Source: Planctomycetota bacterium (lineage in GTDB: Bacteria; Planctomycetota; Planctomycetia; Pirellulales; Pirellulaceae). Taken from it: a stretch of DNA of 39,437 nucleotides. The position numbers and the translations under genes were made by a program. Below are positions 26,316-35,590 of this stretch, piece by piece (the first letter of the stretch is position 1; each line of letters starts with the position of its first letter). Location: NCBI GenBank assembly GCA_963204965.1, contig CAUJKA010000310.1:1-39437 (forward strand). The letters are read 5' to 3'. Under the pieces are notes generated by a model. It did no database searches and was not told the DNA's origin. It was given only the letters and a program-made list of their open reading frames with translations.

Positions 26316-26978
26316 GTGTCCGAATATTCCTCCCGTCAGTCCGTGCTGGTCAAGTTTTACCAGCGTTACTTATCTGACGGAGATACACCGCTATTCATCA
26401 CAGCTATCGCCCAAATCTACTCGACAGCCACTTTGGAAAGGCTACTGCGAGTTGGAGACGTTCATGCGCGACGCGCCGCTGCATTGGCACTAGGCTTATT
26501 GGGAACATCCACATCAATTGCCAAGCTAGGGCCGCTGCTGTGTGCTGGCGATCGCAAGCTTCGTTTAGTGGCAGATGATGCACTACGCGCGATTGCTTCA
26601 CGCGAGGGATCCGCTCATGAACGTCATACATTAGAACGAGTCATACGCCTGAACGAATGCAGCAGTTTCGAGAAGGCAATTGAATTGTCGACTGATTGTA
26701 TTGATGCCACAGGAGGCACGAGCGAGCTTTTTCACCAGCGATCCTTGGCGATGTTCCAATTGGATTGCATCGGCCAAGCGATTGAAGATTGTCGCCAAAC
26801 GTTGAAGCTAAATCCCTTTCACTATGCAGCCATGGTCGGCTTGGGACATTGCTTCTTAGATCAAGGCGACTTAGTCGATTCGCTCTTCTGGTTCCGCCAA
26901 GCCCTAGACATCTATCCCGATCTCGAACCCATCCGCATCCAAGTCCGTCGCTTAGAAAAAGCCATACAAGAGCTGTAG
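26316..26978 (+). CDS. HEAT-like plus TPR repeat protein
   Basis: 220 residues with a GTG start at 26316, preceded by GGAAG. Residues about 30-95 look like HEAT or PBS-lyase-type repeats ('VHARRAAALALGLLGTSTSIAKLGPLL', 'RKLRLVADDALRAIAS'), and residues about 100-215 form TPR-like units ('FHQRSLAMFQLDCIGQAIEDCRQTLKLNPFHYAAMVGLGHCFLDQGDLVDSL' spans two of them). No signal peptide, so it is a cytoplasmic scaffold or adaptor; the partner is unknown. It is alone on its strand between repeats and the convergent DUF1963 gene. Confidence 0.72.
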   Translation: MSEYSSRQSVLVKFYQRYLSDGDTPLFITAIAQIYSTATLERLLRVGDVHARRAAALALGLLGTSTSIAKLGPLLCAGDRKLRLVADDALRAIASREGSAHERHTLERVIRLNECSSFEKAIELSTDCIDATGGTSELFHQRSLAMFQLDCIGQAIEDCRQTLKLNPFHYAAMVGLGHCFLDQGDLVDSLFWFRQALDIYPDLEPIRIQVRRLEKAIQEL

Positions 26979-27061
26979 ATTGGCCGCACGCGTAACACAC
27001 CTTGCTTCGTGAACAGTCGGTGATCGCGACCTTCAGCTGCAATCCTCCGCAAGCCATTTTC

Positions 27062-27892
27062 TTACCCGCACTGCAGAATCAGCCATGCGTTTTCGAAATG
27101 TTGTTCTCGCAGATCTGATTCTCGTATCCAGAAGTAGATTCTACCGACGTCGCCCCACATCATTCCGGCGTCATCGTCAGAATCGACTTGCAATAGAAGT
27201 CTCCAGTCGCCAGCTCCTTCCTGCAAGTTCTCTCGCCTTGGATCTTCATACCCAGAGGAATCTCCGCAATAGAGGCCATCAGTAACTAATTGGCACTCCA
27301 ACTCCATTGCATTCTGCACGCAATCGGGATGGCCGCCGATTCGATGAATCGGACCTGATGTTTGTGACTGATCCCATTCAAAATACTCGAACAGCTTATC
27401 GCGTTCTTCGTCGGACAACTCTGGTTGATAGTGGATCGACCATGCGTCGGGTAGATTCACAGCAGGATCGAAATCAACTGCACAGCACTTGTACCAACCC
27501 ATTTCCGGTATATCCTCCGGCGCTTGGATACGAGTCAGACTGTTCGGCGCTTGTTTAGTGTAGAGCACTACGGCACTGCCACGATCTTTGGGATCGAATC
27601 CCCAAGTTCTCTGCTGACTATCGTAAAAGAACAAGAGACTTCCACCTTGGGGCAATGGAATGTCCACATCCTGCAAAGGCAGATCATCCAGGTTGACCTG
27701 TGCAATAAACGAAAGTGGTGAGTCTTTGTAACGTGGCCAAACAAATCCAGCAGGAACATCGGGACAACCACCAAAACGACTAGCACCAGTTGGTAGAGAA
27801 TCTAGGGCGATTCCGTCTGTCTTGACTCGTAAAGACCTTCGGAGTTGTGATTTCACTCGCACGGGTAGCTTATCGAATTTCGAATTATCCAT
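27062..27892 (-). CDS. DUF1963 (YwqG-like) protein
   Basis: 276 residues. The family pattern is clear: 'SRFGGCPDVPAGFVWPRYKDSPLSFIAQVNLDDLP' near the N-terminus, 'GGSLLFFYD' about 30 residues on, 'RIGGHPDCVQNAMELECQL' in the middle, and the acidic C-terminal stretch 'LLQVDSDDDAGMMWGDVGRIYFWIRESDL'. YwqG-like proteins are cytoplasmic and have no established activity; they often appear in polymorphic toxin or immunity settings, but nothing here points that way. It is isolated, convergent with the HEAT/TPR gene, with repeats upstream. Confidence 0.85.
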   Translation of the reverse strand: MDNSKFDKLPVRVKSQLRRSLRVKTDGIALDSLPTGASRFGGCPDVPAGFVWPRYKDSPLSFIAQVNLDDLPLQDVDIPLPQGGSLLFFYDSQQRTWGFDPKDRGSAVVLYTKQAPNSLTRIQAPEDIPEMGWYKCCAVDFDPAVNLPDAWSIHYQPELSDEERDKLFEYFEWDQSQTSGPIHRIGGHPDCVQNAMELECQLVTDGLYCGDSSGYEDPRRENLQEGAGDWRLLLQVDSDDDAGMMWGDVGRIYFWIRESDLREQHFENAWLILQCG

Positions 27893-27919
27893 TGCGTGCT
27901 TTCGAAGATGACCTGGCAG

Positions 27920-28170
27920 GGTGGGTTTCGTACCTCAACCCACCATGGGACACTAAAGAGGATTCTAGTTCGCACAGCGTGACCGCATGCGTATCACATC
28001 CTCTCCGCGCTTAGCAACAATGGTGTGTTACGAGGTCAGACGATATGCGTGCTGAGGTTTAACCTTCGTTCCCTTACTTCCACTGCGCTAAGCGATCTAG
28101 CATGAGACCTCTACACACTCGCTACATCTCCGTAAATCTTCACGCGGTGGGTTTCGTACCTCAACCCACC
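27920..28170. repeat. Two identical 25-bp palindromic repeats
   Basis: GGTGGGTT and AACCCACC flank the loop TCGTACCTC at 27920-27944, and the same 25 bases recur unchanged at 28146-28170. They are direct copies 226 bases apart in the 312-base gap between the DUF1963 and DUF1501 genes. The DNA between them contains a GGTGTGTTACG string whose reverse complement is also near 26990, but no gene. Confidence 0.75.
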
Positions 28171-28204
28171 TTACGAATCTACTGGTCTGAACTTCAATAT
28201 ATTT

Positions 28205-29665
28205 CTAAGCAATGATTTCTTTGATTGGGTCGATGTGTTCGACACCGACTAGCTTTTGATCAAGGCCGCTGTAGAAGTAGCTCAGTCGGTTGGGATCGAG
28301 TCCAAGCTGGTTAAGGATCGTGGCGTGGAGATGCTTGACGTGCAGCGGTCGTTCTACGGCTGCGGCGCCGAGTTCATCGGTGGTGCCAACGCTGACTCCG
28401 CCTTTAATACCGCCTCCAGCCATCCACATCGTGAAGCCGTATGAGTTGTGGTCTCGTCCTGATCCCTTTGCGTACTCGGCCGTAGGTTGCCGACCGAACT
28501 CACCACCCCAGACGACAAGCGTTGAATCCAAGAGTCCGCGCTGCTTGAGATCCTTAAGCAATGCCGCGATCGGCTGATCGGTGGCTCCAGCGTGTTTGTT
28601 GTGGTTGTTTTCTAAATCGCCGTGAGCATCCCAATTGTCGTCGTTGTGCGCGCCGCCGCTGTAAAGCTGAATGCAGCGAACTCCACGTTCGACCAAGCGC
28701 CGAGCAATCAAACAGCGTCGACCGAAGTCCGCCGTTTTCGTATTGCCAACACCGTAGAGCTCGAGAGTCTGTGCGTCTTCCTTGCTCAGATCCACCGCTT
28801 CAGGAGCGGTCTCTTGCATTTTGAAGGCGAGTTCATAACTTGCGATTCGTGAATTCAAATCGTCGTGACCGGACCGTGCGGCCGCATGTCTCGCATTCAT
28901 ACTGGCTAACGAATTCAACATTTCTCGTTGAGCCGTTCGAGTCATGCCCTCAGGGGCGTTGAGATCCAGAATCGGAGATCCCTTACCACGAAGCACCGTC
29001 CCTTGATAAGTCGCAGGCATGTAGCCAGCAGACCAGTTCTTGGCTCCACTAATCGGGCCACCGGTAGGGTCGAGCATCACCACAAAACCGGGTAAATTCT
29101 CGTTCACAGTCCCCAGGCCATAGTTGACCCAAGATCCCAACGCAGGCGAGCCGCTGAGAATCTTACCGGAGTTCATCATTAACATGGCCGAGCCGTGAAT
29201 GGGTGAATCGGCGGTCATCGAATTAAGAAAGGCGATGTCATCGACACATCCAGACAGATGCGGAAACAGGTCGCTAACCCATTTACCACACTCACCGTAT
29301 TGTTTGAACTTCCATCTAGGCTCGACTATTCGACCTTCATTGCGGTGACCACCACGACCAAATGTTTTGACTGTGATCGTCTTCCCATCCATGCCAACCA
29401 TGTTGGGCTTGTAGTCAAACGTGTCGATGTGGCTTGGACCACCATACATGAACAGGAAGATGATGCTTTTTGCTTTGGGTGCAAAGTGAGGTTGCTTCGC
29501 CGAACCGCGTGGGCTGCTATCGGGGTCTGCAGCCGCCAGTCCTTGCTGTTGAAAGAAATCATTGCCAAGCAAAGTGCTTAGTGCAACCGCTCCGAATCCC
29601 GCACCACTTTGCCAGAGAAATTCTCGGCGAACACGGCGACAAAAACTGCCTTGAGATTGGTTCAT
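28205..29665 (-). CDS. DUF1501 protein with Tat signal
   Basis: 486 residues. A twin-arginine signal is visible at Arg13-Arg14 ('RREFLW', matching RRxFL) followed by a hydrophobic stretch 'GAGFGAVALSTLLG', so it is exported folded. Hallmarks of DUF1501 are 'FLFMYGGPSHIDTFDYKP' near residue 70, 'VVWGGEFGRQPTAEYAKGSGRDHN' near 390 and the terminal 'HATILNQLGLDPNRLSYFYSGLDQKLVG'. The fold is related to the alkaline phosphatase/sulfatase superfamily by family knowledge; the reaction is unknown. It follows the cytochrome/DUF1549/DUF1553 gene by 54 bases on the same strand, the pairing found in large numbers in planctomycete genomes. Probably one transcript. Confidence 0.92.
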   Translation of the reverse strand: MNQSQGSFCRRVRREFLWQSGAGFGAVALSTLLGNDFFQQQGLAAADPDSSPRGSAKQPHFAPKAKSIIFLFMYGGPSHIDTFDYKPNMVGMDGKTITVKTFGRGGHRNEGRIVEPRWKFKQYGECGKWVSDLFPHLSGCVDDIAFLNSMTADSPIHGSAMLMMNSGKILSGSPALGSWVNYGLGTVNENLPGFVVMLDPTGGPISGAKNWSAGYMPATYQGTVLRGKGSPILDLNAPEGMTRTAQREMLNSLASMNARHAAARSGHDDLNSRIASYELAFKMQETAPEAVDLSKEDAQTLELYGVGNTKTADFGRRCLIARRLVERGVRCIQLYSGGAHNDDNWDAHGDLENNHNKHAGATDQPIAALLKDLKQRGLLDSTLVVWGGEFGRQPTAEYAKGSGRDHNSYGFTMWMAGGGIKGGVSVGTTDELGAAAVERPLHVKHLHATILNQLGLDPNRLSYFYSGLDQKLVGVEHIDPIKEIIA

Positions 29666-29719
29666 TGGAATATTCCAGCTTGTGAGTGTTGGGGCTTTGT
29701 GTGTCGAAATTCAGAACTA

Positions 29720-32134
29720 CTAGTCAACAAAGATGAACTGATTCAAGTTGAGTGCCACAAGCGCCATGTTTCTTCGCGAGATCGCTTCACTCTGTCCCTC
29801 TTTTGTTTTCAGTCGCTCGACCAGCGATATCAATTCGTCAATGTCAGCTTGTGTGGCAGGCTTAGAGTCCACCAACTCAAGACATCGCGCCGCTTGCTTG
29901 TTGAGATCAGCTCCGACTTCTTGCGTGACCCGATCTAGGAGATGTTGAGCTTGCTCCTGCATCCACTGGCTGTTGAGCATTGTCAGCGCCTGACCGGGTT
30001 GGACCGTCAGAAACCTCGCTTCACAACTGGTATCGGTTTCAGGGAAGTCGAAGACCGAGAGCATTGGCACTGGCAGCGAACGCTTGACGTGAACGTAAAC
30101 ACTTCGACGAGCCTGTTGAGCGATTGAGGAGTGTTCCCAATTTCTGCCAGGCTGTGACTGACTTGCCAGGACTTCGGCCGAAAGCGTTGGGTACATCGGC
30201 GGTCCAAACTGTTCATGGTTCAGTTGCCCAGTCACCGACAGCACACTGTCTCGCACTTGTTCGGCACTCAATCTTTTGAGATTCTGTCGCCAGAAAAGAT
30301 TGTTGGTTGGATCTGCTTCCTGCGATTTCGTGAGACTCTCCGAACTACGTCGATATGTCGACGACAAGAGGATCGTACGATGGATGTGCTTCAAACTCCA
30401 ACCGCTACGAATCAATTCACCAGCCAAATAGTCCAGCATCTCTGGATGTGTCGGTGAATCGCCCATCAGCCCAAAGTTGTTCGGACTGCGAACGATTCCG
30501 CGACCGAAGTAGTGCAGCCAAATTCGATTGACAATCACGCGTGCAGTCATCCAGTTCTCGTCGGAGGCCAGCCAATCCGCCAACAACCGTCGTCGTCCCG
30601 CACTCTTGGCGCCATCGGGCATCGTTGGAAGCGTTGGGGAACCTCCGCCCAACAGCGAGGGAAACGCGGGCTCAACTGGTGGGCCTTCGTTTTGCGGGCT
30701 TCCGCGGTTGAGAACGAACGTTGTAGGTGGCTTGGCATCCAGCTTGGCAAGTCCCAGCGTGGTTACTCGCGAAGGCAAAGACTTTTTGTGACTCATCGCT
30801 TGCTGATGCTCTTGCTTCATCGAGCTGTATTCGGTCCAGGTGGCCTCGTCCATAAAGCTCTGCAGCTTTTCTTTAAGGACCTTTTCACGTCCATCGCCTT
30901 CAGTGGCCCGTTGATCTGGGGCCGGCATTTTGGTGATTGCCTCTTGTTCCATTTTTCGCATGTTACGTTCAAGCGTGCGAATCTTGGTGTCGGTCTCTTT
31001 GTGCTGAGCGGCGAGATGTGGCTCGAGATCCAATTGGTTGTTACTGGCTTGGTCACCTCGATCAGCATAGCTCGTAACGTCGCGCATGAAGGCTACCATC
31101 GAGTAGTAGTCCTTCTGTGAAATGGGATCGATCTTGTGATCATGGCATCGCGCGCAATTGACTGTCAGCGCGAGAAAGGCTTGCCCAGTCGTGGTAACTA
31201 AATCGTCGTACTCATCAAAGCGAGCCTGCAGTGGATCGGCCGGCTCATCGTCCCACAAGCCTAATCGATAGTAGCCCGTGGCGATCAGTGACTCTTGAGT
31301 TACCTGATCCAGTTCGTCTCCAGCAATCTGCTCGCGAATGAATTGGCAGTAGGGCTTGTCGCTGTTGAACGCCTGAATGACATAGTCTCGATAGCGCCAC
31401 GCATTGGGTTTCGGATTGTCGCGTTCGTAACTGTTCGATTCGGCGTAACGTACCACGTCCAACCACATGCGGGCCCAACGCTCGCCGAAGCTTGGATCTG
31501 CGAGAAGTTGATCGATCAAGCGTTGATAGGAAAACTCATTCCAGTCTTGAGTCCAGGCTGACAATTGCTCGGGCGACGGTGGCAAGCCAGTGATGTCCAG
31601 GTAGGCTCGTCGTACCAGGGTAGTTGGATCAGCCTGACCTACCCATTGCAGGCCGGTCTTTTCAAGCTTTTGCAAAACGAAAAGATCCAGCGGCTCCAGC
31701 GCATCGGCCGTGTGCTCGACGCGAGGCAACGCGGGTGATGTGAGAGGCTGAAAGGACCAATGCTTCTTGTACTCAGCGCCGCTTTGAATCCAGGACGTGA
31801 GCGCTTCGACCTCGGACTTTGTCAGCGGCTTGCCGTCGGGAGGCATGCGAGTGTGATCATCCGCGATAACGCGACGGATCATTTCGCTTTCGGCTGCTTT
31901 TCCGGGAACGATGGCAACTTGCCCCGAGTCGGCCTGTACAAGCAGGGTGTCTCGCTTGTCGAATCGCACGGTACCTTCGTGAACGTCAGGGCCGTGACAC
32001 GAGTAACATCGCTTGGCCAAGATGGGCTGAATCTGACTTGCAAAATCGACCTCGTCAGCTTGAAGACTCAAGCAACAGGCCCAAGCAACCAGTCCAACAG
32101 AGAGCGCAGCAGAAAACCGGACCGTGGGTCTCAT
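29720..32134 (-). CDS. Planctomycete cytochrome c / DUF1549 / DUF1553 protein
   Basis: 804 residues with an N-terminal signal peptide cut near residue 26. The cytochrome c-type domain follows, with heme site Cys43-x-x-Cys46-His47 ('CYSCHG') and a distal 'RMPPDGKPLT' supplying the likely Met ligand. DUF1549 (PSCyt2) spans about 140-350 and has a second CxxCH, 'CARCHDHKIDP', near 327. A coiled-coil region at about 370-450 precedes DUF1553 (PSD1) at about 510-770 ('NRIWLHYFGRGIVRSPNNFGLMGDSPTHPEMLDYLA'). The protein is periplasmic or surface-bound and probably redox-active, but no substrate is known. It is upstream gene of the pair with DUF1501, consistent with the stereotyped planctomycete unit linked by correlation to polysaccharide use. 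Confidence 0.93.
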   Translation of the reverse strand: MRPTVRFSAALSVGLVAWACCLSLQADEVDFASQIQPILAKRCYSCHGPDVHEGTVRFDKRDTLLVQADSGQVAIVPGKAAESEMIRRVIADDHTRMPPDGKPLTKSEVEALTSWIQSGAEYKKHWSFQPLTSPALPRVEHTADALEPLDLFVLQKLEKTGLQWVGQADPTTLVRRAYLDITGLPPSPEQLSAWTQDWNEFSYQRLIDQLLADPSFGERWARMWLDVVRYAESNSYERDNPKPNAWRYRDYVIQAFNSDKPYCQFIREQIAGDELDQVTQESLIATGYYRLGLWDDEPADPLQARFDEYDDLVTTTGQAFLALTVNCARCHDHKIDPISQKDYYSMVAFMRDVTSYADRGDQASNNQLDLEPHLAAQHKETDTKIRTLERNMRKMEQEAITKMPAPDQRATEGDGREKVLKEKLQSFMDEATWTEYSSMKQEHQQAMSHKKSLPSRVTTLGLAKLDAKPPTTFVLNRGSPQNEGPPVEPAFPSLLGGGSPTLPTMPDGAKSAGRRRLLADWLASDENWMTARVIVNRIWLHYFGRGIVRSPNNFGLMGDSPTHPEMLDYLAGELIRSGWSLKHIHRTILLSSTYRRSSESLTKSQEADPTNNLFWRQNLKRLSAEQVRDSVLSVTGQLNHEQFGPPMYPTLSAEVLASQSQPGRNWEHSSIAQQARRSVYVHVKRSLPVPMLSVFDFPETDTSCEARFLTVQPGQALTMLNSQWMQEQAQHLLDRVTQEVGADLNKQAARCLELVDSKPATQADIDELISLVERLKTKEGQSEAISRRNMALVALNLNQFIFVD

Positions 32135-32407
32135 CGAATTCTCGTAGGCGGGAAGTGAATCAGGGAGGAGGTCCCCGACAGCCAGGGACCTTACCGTATT
32201 ATAATCGACCGAAGCAAGTATGCCGAGTCGGTTTCTGCCGTACGAATACCATCTTGCAGTGTCGCGATTCGACGCATTAATGCCCTAGATGGTGTAGAAA
32301 GCTGCGAAAATTGGACAAGAGATCGCGGAAGAGTTATCAGACGAAGACGTTAACTCGGCAAACTAACCGCTAAGCTGGCTATGTGCAGAAGGGAGCTTAA
32401 GTTGGCA

Positions 32408-32968
32408 ATGGACTTTTGTGATGCAATTATCCGTGGTTGCAAGGTTCTTCTTAATGAACATGGGTTCAAGGTGCGCTCGCAGAACGAATCGTGTGTCGAA
32501 CTAGAATCCGATCGTGTAGTCATTAGCTTCGCATACGATCGAAGGCGAGCTCATGAGTTGAATGTAAGCATCGAACTGAGATCGACGGAAGAGTCTGGCA
32601 CAGTAGCCTATAACTTGGGCGAAGTAATGCGGGAGTTTGAAGTACCACGAGCCAAAGAAAGGTCGTATCTACAATCATCTTCGTTAGAAAGGGTTTCAGA
32701 GTTTGTAAGCGAAGCCTGCGGAGTACTTGGTCAGAATTGCAAACCAATTCTCGACGGTTGTTACGCTGCATTTGAGTCAGTTAAATTGAGAAGATCAGTA
32801 GAATGCAAGCGGTACGCGCTTGAGATGAGGCTTAGAGACATTCGCAAGGAAGCTGATGAAGCGTGGTCCACAAAAGACTATGCTAAGTACAACCGTCTGC
32901 TGACTGGCTTTGAGTCAATTTTGAGTGACTCGGAGAAGAAGAAGCTTGAGTTCGCTGCACGAAGGTAG
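32408..32968 (+). CDS. Hypothetical protein, unrecognised
   Basis: 186 residues from the ATG at 32408. An in-frame TTG at 32402 has a better-spaced GGGAG (six bases) and an ATG at 32381 has none, so the exact start is open. The first 100 residues look like an alpha/beta domain ('CDAIIRGCKVLLNEHGFKVRSQNESCVELESDRVVISFAYD'), the last 60 are helical and charged with coiled-coil character ('EMRLRDIRKEADEAWSTKDYAKYNRLLTGFESIL'). Seven Cys are scattered without a metal motif. No signal peptide or membrane segment. Small proteins of this layout turn up as immunity or accessory proteins, but nothing nearby supports that. Real gene likely; function unknown. Confidence 0.6.
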   Translation: MDFCDAIIRGCKVLLNEHGFKVRSQNESCVELESDRVVISFAYDRRRAHELNVSIELRSTEESGTVAYNLGEVMREFEVPRAKERSYLQSSSLERVSEFVSEACGVLGQNCKPILDGCYAAFESVKLRRSVECKRYALEMRLRDIRKEADEAWSTKDYAKYNRLLTGFESILSDSEKKKLEFAARR

Positions 32969-33090
32969 CGACTGCGTTTTGAGTATCATGCCTCTGGACT
33001 TACACGAAGAAAATCGACGCGGCGAAGTTGTACTAGTTGTACGCCAATAGCCTGCCATGTAGTAATGTGAGAAAGAAAAGACGAATGAAA

Positions 33091-33160
33091 CACATAGGAG
33101 CGGAGGTCACAGAGAAATTGCATGCAGAGTTTTCGCCGTGTCATCCGTGCTTTCCGTGTC
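33091..33160. repeat. Intergenic CCGTGTC-type repeat element
   Basis: CATAGGAGCGGAGGTCACAG at 33093-33112 is followed by CCGTGTC, CCGTGCT and CCGTGTC spaced every nine or ten bases at 33136-33160. The two halves are partly complementary. Strings of this kind (GGAGGTCACAGAG with CCGTGTTCTCCGTG) are familiar from many planctomycete and verrucomicrobial intergenic regions; that comparison is from memory. It precedes the ABC importer gene by about 70 bases. Confidence 0.45.
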
Positions 33161-33230
33161 CTAATATCTTGGTTCGGGGATTTTGTCGCATTGTCTCGGC
33201 AAATGAACCTGATACTTTGGAGTATTGTTA

Positions 33231-34811
33231 ATGCAACGAAAGCTATTTCGTTTGATCTTCATTTACTTCGTTGTATCGTGCAGTATTTCGATTGGCTGGG
33301 CACAGTCCGATGGAAGCTTAGAACGAGTGCGACAACGCGGCAAGTTGGTTTGGGGAGCTGACGAAGAGGGTGGTGGTCCCTACGTTTATCCGCAAACGGA
33401 CAATCCATCCAATCTAGTCGGATTTGAAGTCGATATCGCCGCTCAACTGGCTAAGAAGCTGGGTGTGCAGAGTCAATTCACGCAGGGCCAATGGGATAAA
33501 CTGCCCGATCTGTTAAATCGCGGTGATATCGACATCGTCCTGAATGGTTACGAGTGGACCGAAAATCGCAAACAGCGGTTTGGGCTTTCCATTCCTTACT
33601 ACATCTACGAATTGCAGCTCCTCGGAAAACGCGGATCAACCCCGAATGAAAGCTGGGATGCATTCTTGCGATCGGCTCAGCCTCAGAAGCCTCGCGTCGG
33701 CGTGTTGGGCGGATCAGCGGCGGACGATTTTTTGAGAACTCGATATGCCCAGCAGATCGACATCGTGCAGTTTGAAGGGGCCAGCGAAGCGATGCGAGCG
33801 GTCGAGCTGGGCATCGACGGCGTCAACGGTAATCTGCAAGACTTGCCGGTATGGACCTTCTATCAATCAGGTTTTCCTGGGCTCGAACCCGTCGGGCCTC
33901 CCGTTGGCCGCGGCTACTATATCATCATGACGCGCAAGGAGGACGCGGAACTACTTCGCGCGCTCAATCAAGCGATTCTCGAAATGCTGCACGATGGATC
34001 GATGCGAAGTATCTTGGAAAAGTACGGACTCTGGAATACCACGCAAGCGCAACGAGGCTTGGAAGTGGATAGCTCGGGTAGCTTTGCAAACGGACTATTC
34101 AATGCGGCAGAGACCACGAATCCAGTACTAGCGAGTAACTCCTTTGAAGCGTTACGCGGTTGGGCTGTTGTAAGACAACGCGCGGGACTGCTCGTTCAAG
34201 CCGCCGGTGTGACGGTGTTGCTGGCAGTGATCGCTATGCCCCTGGCAATCCTGGCGGGCATGCTGTTATCCATCGGTCGACTGTTTGGTTGGCGCTGGCT
34301 GCAATTCTTGATCCGCACCTATATCGAAGTCATTCGCGGTACGCCGTTGGTCCTGCAGTTGTATGTGATCTTTTTTCTGCTACCGGAACTCGGACTGTCG
34401 ATTCACGCGTTCTGGGCGGGCGTGTTAGGACTGGCTATGAATTACTCAGCATACGAAGCAGAGATCTATCGCGCAGGAATTCAAGCGATTCCCAAGGGAC
34501 AGTGGGAAGCAGCCACGGCGCTGGGGATGAGCCCCTTTCTTGCGCTGCAACGAGTCATCATGCCGCAAGCGACTCGAATTGTGATACCGCCAGTAACTAA
34601 CGATTTCATTGCACTCTTCAAAGACACCGCCGTCTGCTCGGTCATTACAGTCGTTGAATTGAGCAAGGAATACTCGATTCACGCGCGAAGCACGGGGGCA
34701 ATCGTTGAGCTGGGTATCGTGACAGCGGTCTTGTATTTGCTGATGAGCTATCCGTTGTCGAGGCTGGCAGGATACTTAGAGCGACACATGAGTCGGGAGA
34801 CGCAGTCATGA
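33231..34811 (+). CDS. Polar amino acid ABC importer, fused binding protein and permease
   Basis: 526 residues from the ATG at 33231, which has GGAG eight bases upstream; a TTG two codons earlier is too close to it. A signal-like segment (about 5-24, ending GWAQ) leads to a family 3 solute-binding domain at about 28-270: 'GKLVWGADEEGGGPYVYPQ', 'LVGFEVDIAAQLAKKLG', 'DIDIVLNGYEWTENRKQRFGLSIPYY'. A linker runs to a HisM/GlnP-type permease at about 315-520 with five hydrophobic segments, 'YIEVIRGTPLVLQLYVIFFL', and the ATPase-docking loop 'AATALGMSPFLALQRVIMPQA'. Fusion anchors one receptor per permease subunit. It overlaps the ATPase gene by four bases (ATGA). The substrate is probably an amino acid such as Glu, Gln or Arg, not resolvable from sequence. 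Confidence 0.92.
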   Translation: MQRKLFRLIFIYFVVSCSISIGWAQSDGSLERVRQRGKLVWGADEEGGGPYVYPQTDNPSNLVGFEVDIAAQLAKKLGVQSQFTQGQWDKLPDLLNRGDIDIVLNGYEWTENRKQRFGLSIPYYIYELQLLGKRGSTPNESWDAFLRSAQPQKPRVGVLGGSAADDFLRTRYAQQIDIVQFEGASEAMRAVELGIDGVNGNLQDLPVWTFYQSGFPGLEPVGPPVGRGYYIIMTRKEDAELLRALNQAILEMLHDGSMRSILEKYGLWNTTQAQRGLEVDSSGSFANGLFNAAETTNPVLASNSFEALRGWAVVRQRAGLLVQAAGVTVLLAVIAMPLAILAGMLLSIGRLFGWRWLQFLIRTYIEVIRGTPLVLQLYVIFFLLPELGLSIHAFWAGVLGLAMNYSAYEAEIYRAGIQAIPKGQWEAATALGMSPFLALQRVIMPQATRIVIPPVTNDFIALFKDTAVCSVITVVELSKEYSIHARSTGAIVELGIVTAVLYLLMSYPLSRLAGYLERHMSRETQS

Positions 34812-35557
34812 GCGATTCAGCGATGATTGAGCTGCGTGAAATTCGCAAGCGATTTGGATCGTTGCAAGTCCTGGACGGAGTCACGATGTCGATCGCATCT
34901 GGGCAGGTCAGCGTCTTGCTTGGGCCATCCGGCAGCGGCAAAAGCACTATTCTGCGGACGATCAATGGGCTGGAGAGTTTTGACTCGGGCGAGATCCGCC
35001 TCGGCGATGTTGTGCTCGAAGGCAACCCAAGTAAGTCACGCGAAGCGGCGCTTACTGCAATTCGACGGCGTGTAGGAATGGTCTTTCAGCAGTTCCATCT
35101 CTTTCCGCATCGATCCGTCTTGGAGAATGTCATCGAAGGACCAATTTACGTCTTAGGGCAAGATCGAGCTCTAGTCACAAGTCGAGCAGTCGAACTACTG
35201 CGTCGAGTTGGCATGCTGGAAAAGGCCGACTCGCGACCCGCATCGCTTTCTGGCGGTCAGCAACAGCGAGTAGCAATCGCTCGAGCACTTGCCATGCAAC
35301 CCGATGTCATCCTTTTTGACGAACCGACTAGCGCATTGGACCCCGAGATGACCGCTGAAGTTACATCCGTGATGATCGACCTTGCTAAGTCAGGTCAAAC
35401 GATGGTCGTCGTAACACACGATATGAGCTTTGCGAGATCCGTAGCAAGCCAACTTTTTGTGCTCGACCGCGGCACAATTGTCGAATCCGGAAAGCCAGAC
35501 GACCTTTTCGCCGATCCCAAGCATGAGACAACACGCAAGTTGCTCATGAATCGGTGA
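34808..35557 (+). CDS. Polar amino acid ABC importer, ATPase subunit
   Basis: 249 residues, standard for GlnQ/HisP-type ATPases. The Walker A is 'GPSGSGKST' at 39-47, the Q-loop is in 'VGMVFQQFHLFPH', the ABC signature is 'LSGGQQQRVAIARAL' near 147, Walker B is 'VILFDEPTSALDPE', and the switch His is in 'VVVTHDMSFA'. All catalytic residues are intact. It energises uptake through the fused receptor-permease encoded immediately upstream; the ATGA overlap couples their translation. No third gene follows, so the two form a complete transporter. Confidence 0.95.
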   Translation: MSDSAMIELREIRKRFGSLQVLDGVTMSIASGQVSVLLGPSGSGKSTILRTINGLESFDSGEIRLGDVVLEGNPSKSREAALTAIRRRVGMVFQQFHLFPHRSVLENVIEGPIYVLGQDRALVTSRAVELLRRVGMLEKADSRPASLSGGQQQRVAIARALAMQPDVILFDEPTSALDPEMTAEVTSVMIDLAKSGQTMVVVTHDMSFARSVASQLFVLDRGTIVESGKPDDLFADPKHETTRKLLMNR

Positions 35558-35590
35558 ATGAATCACAAAGACTATACGAAAGTTAGTCGG

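Noticed and set aside
30512..31120. 202-codon plus-strand open frame inside the DUF1549/DUF1553 gene
   Set aside because: Antisense shadow with no ribosome site; the minus-strand protein is continuous and family-like throughout.
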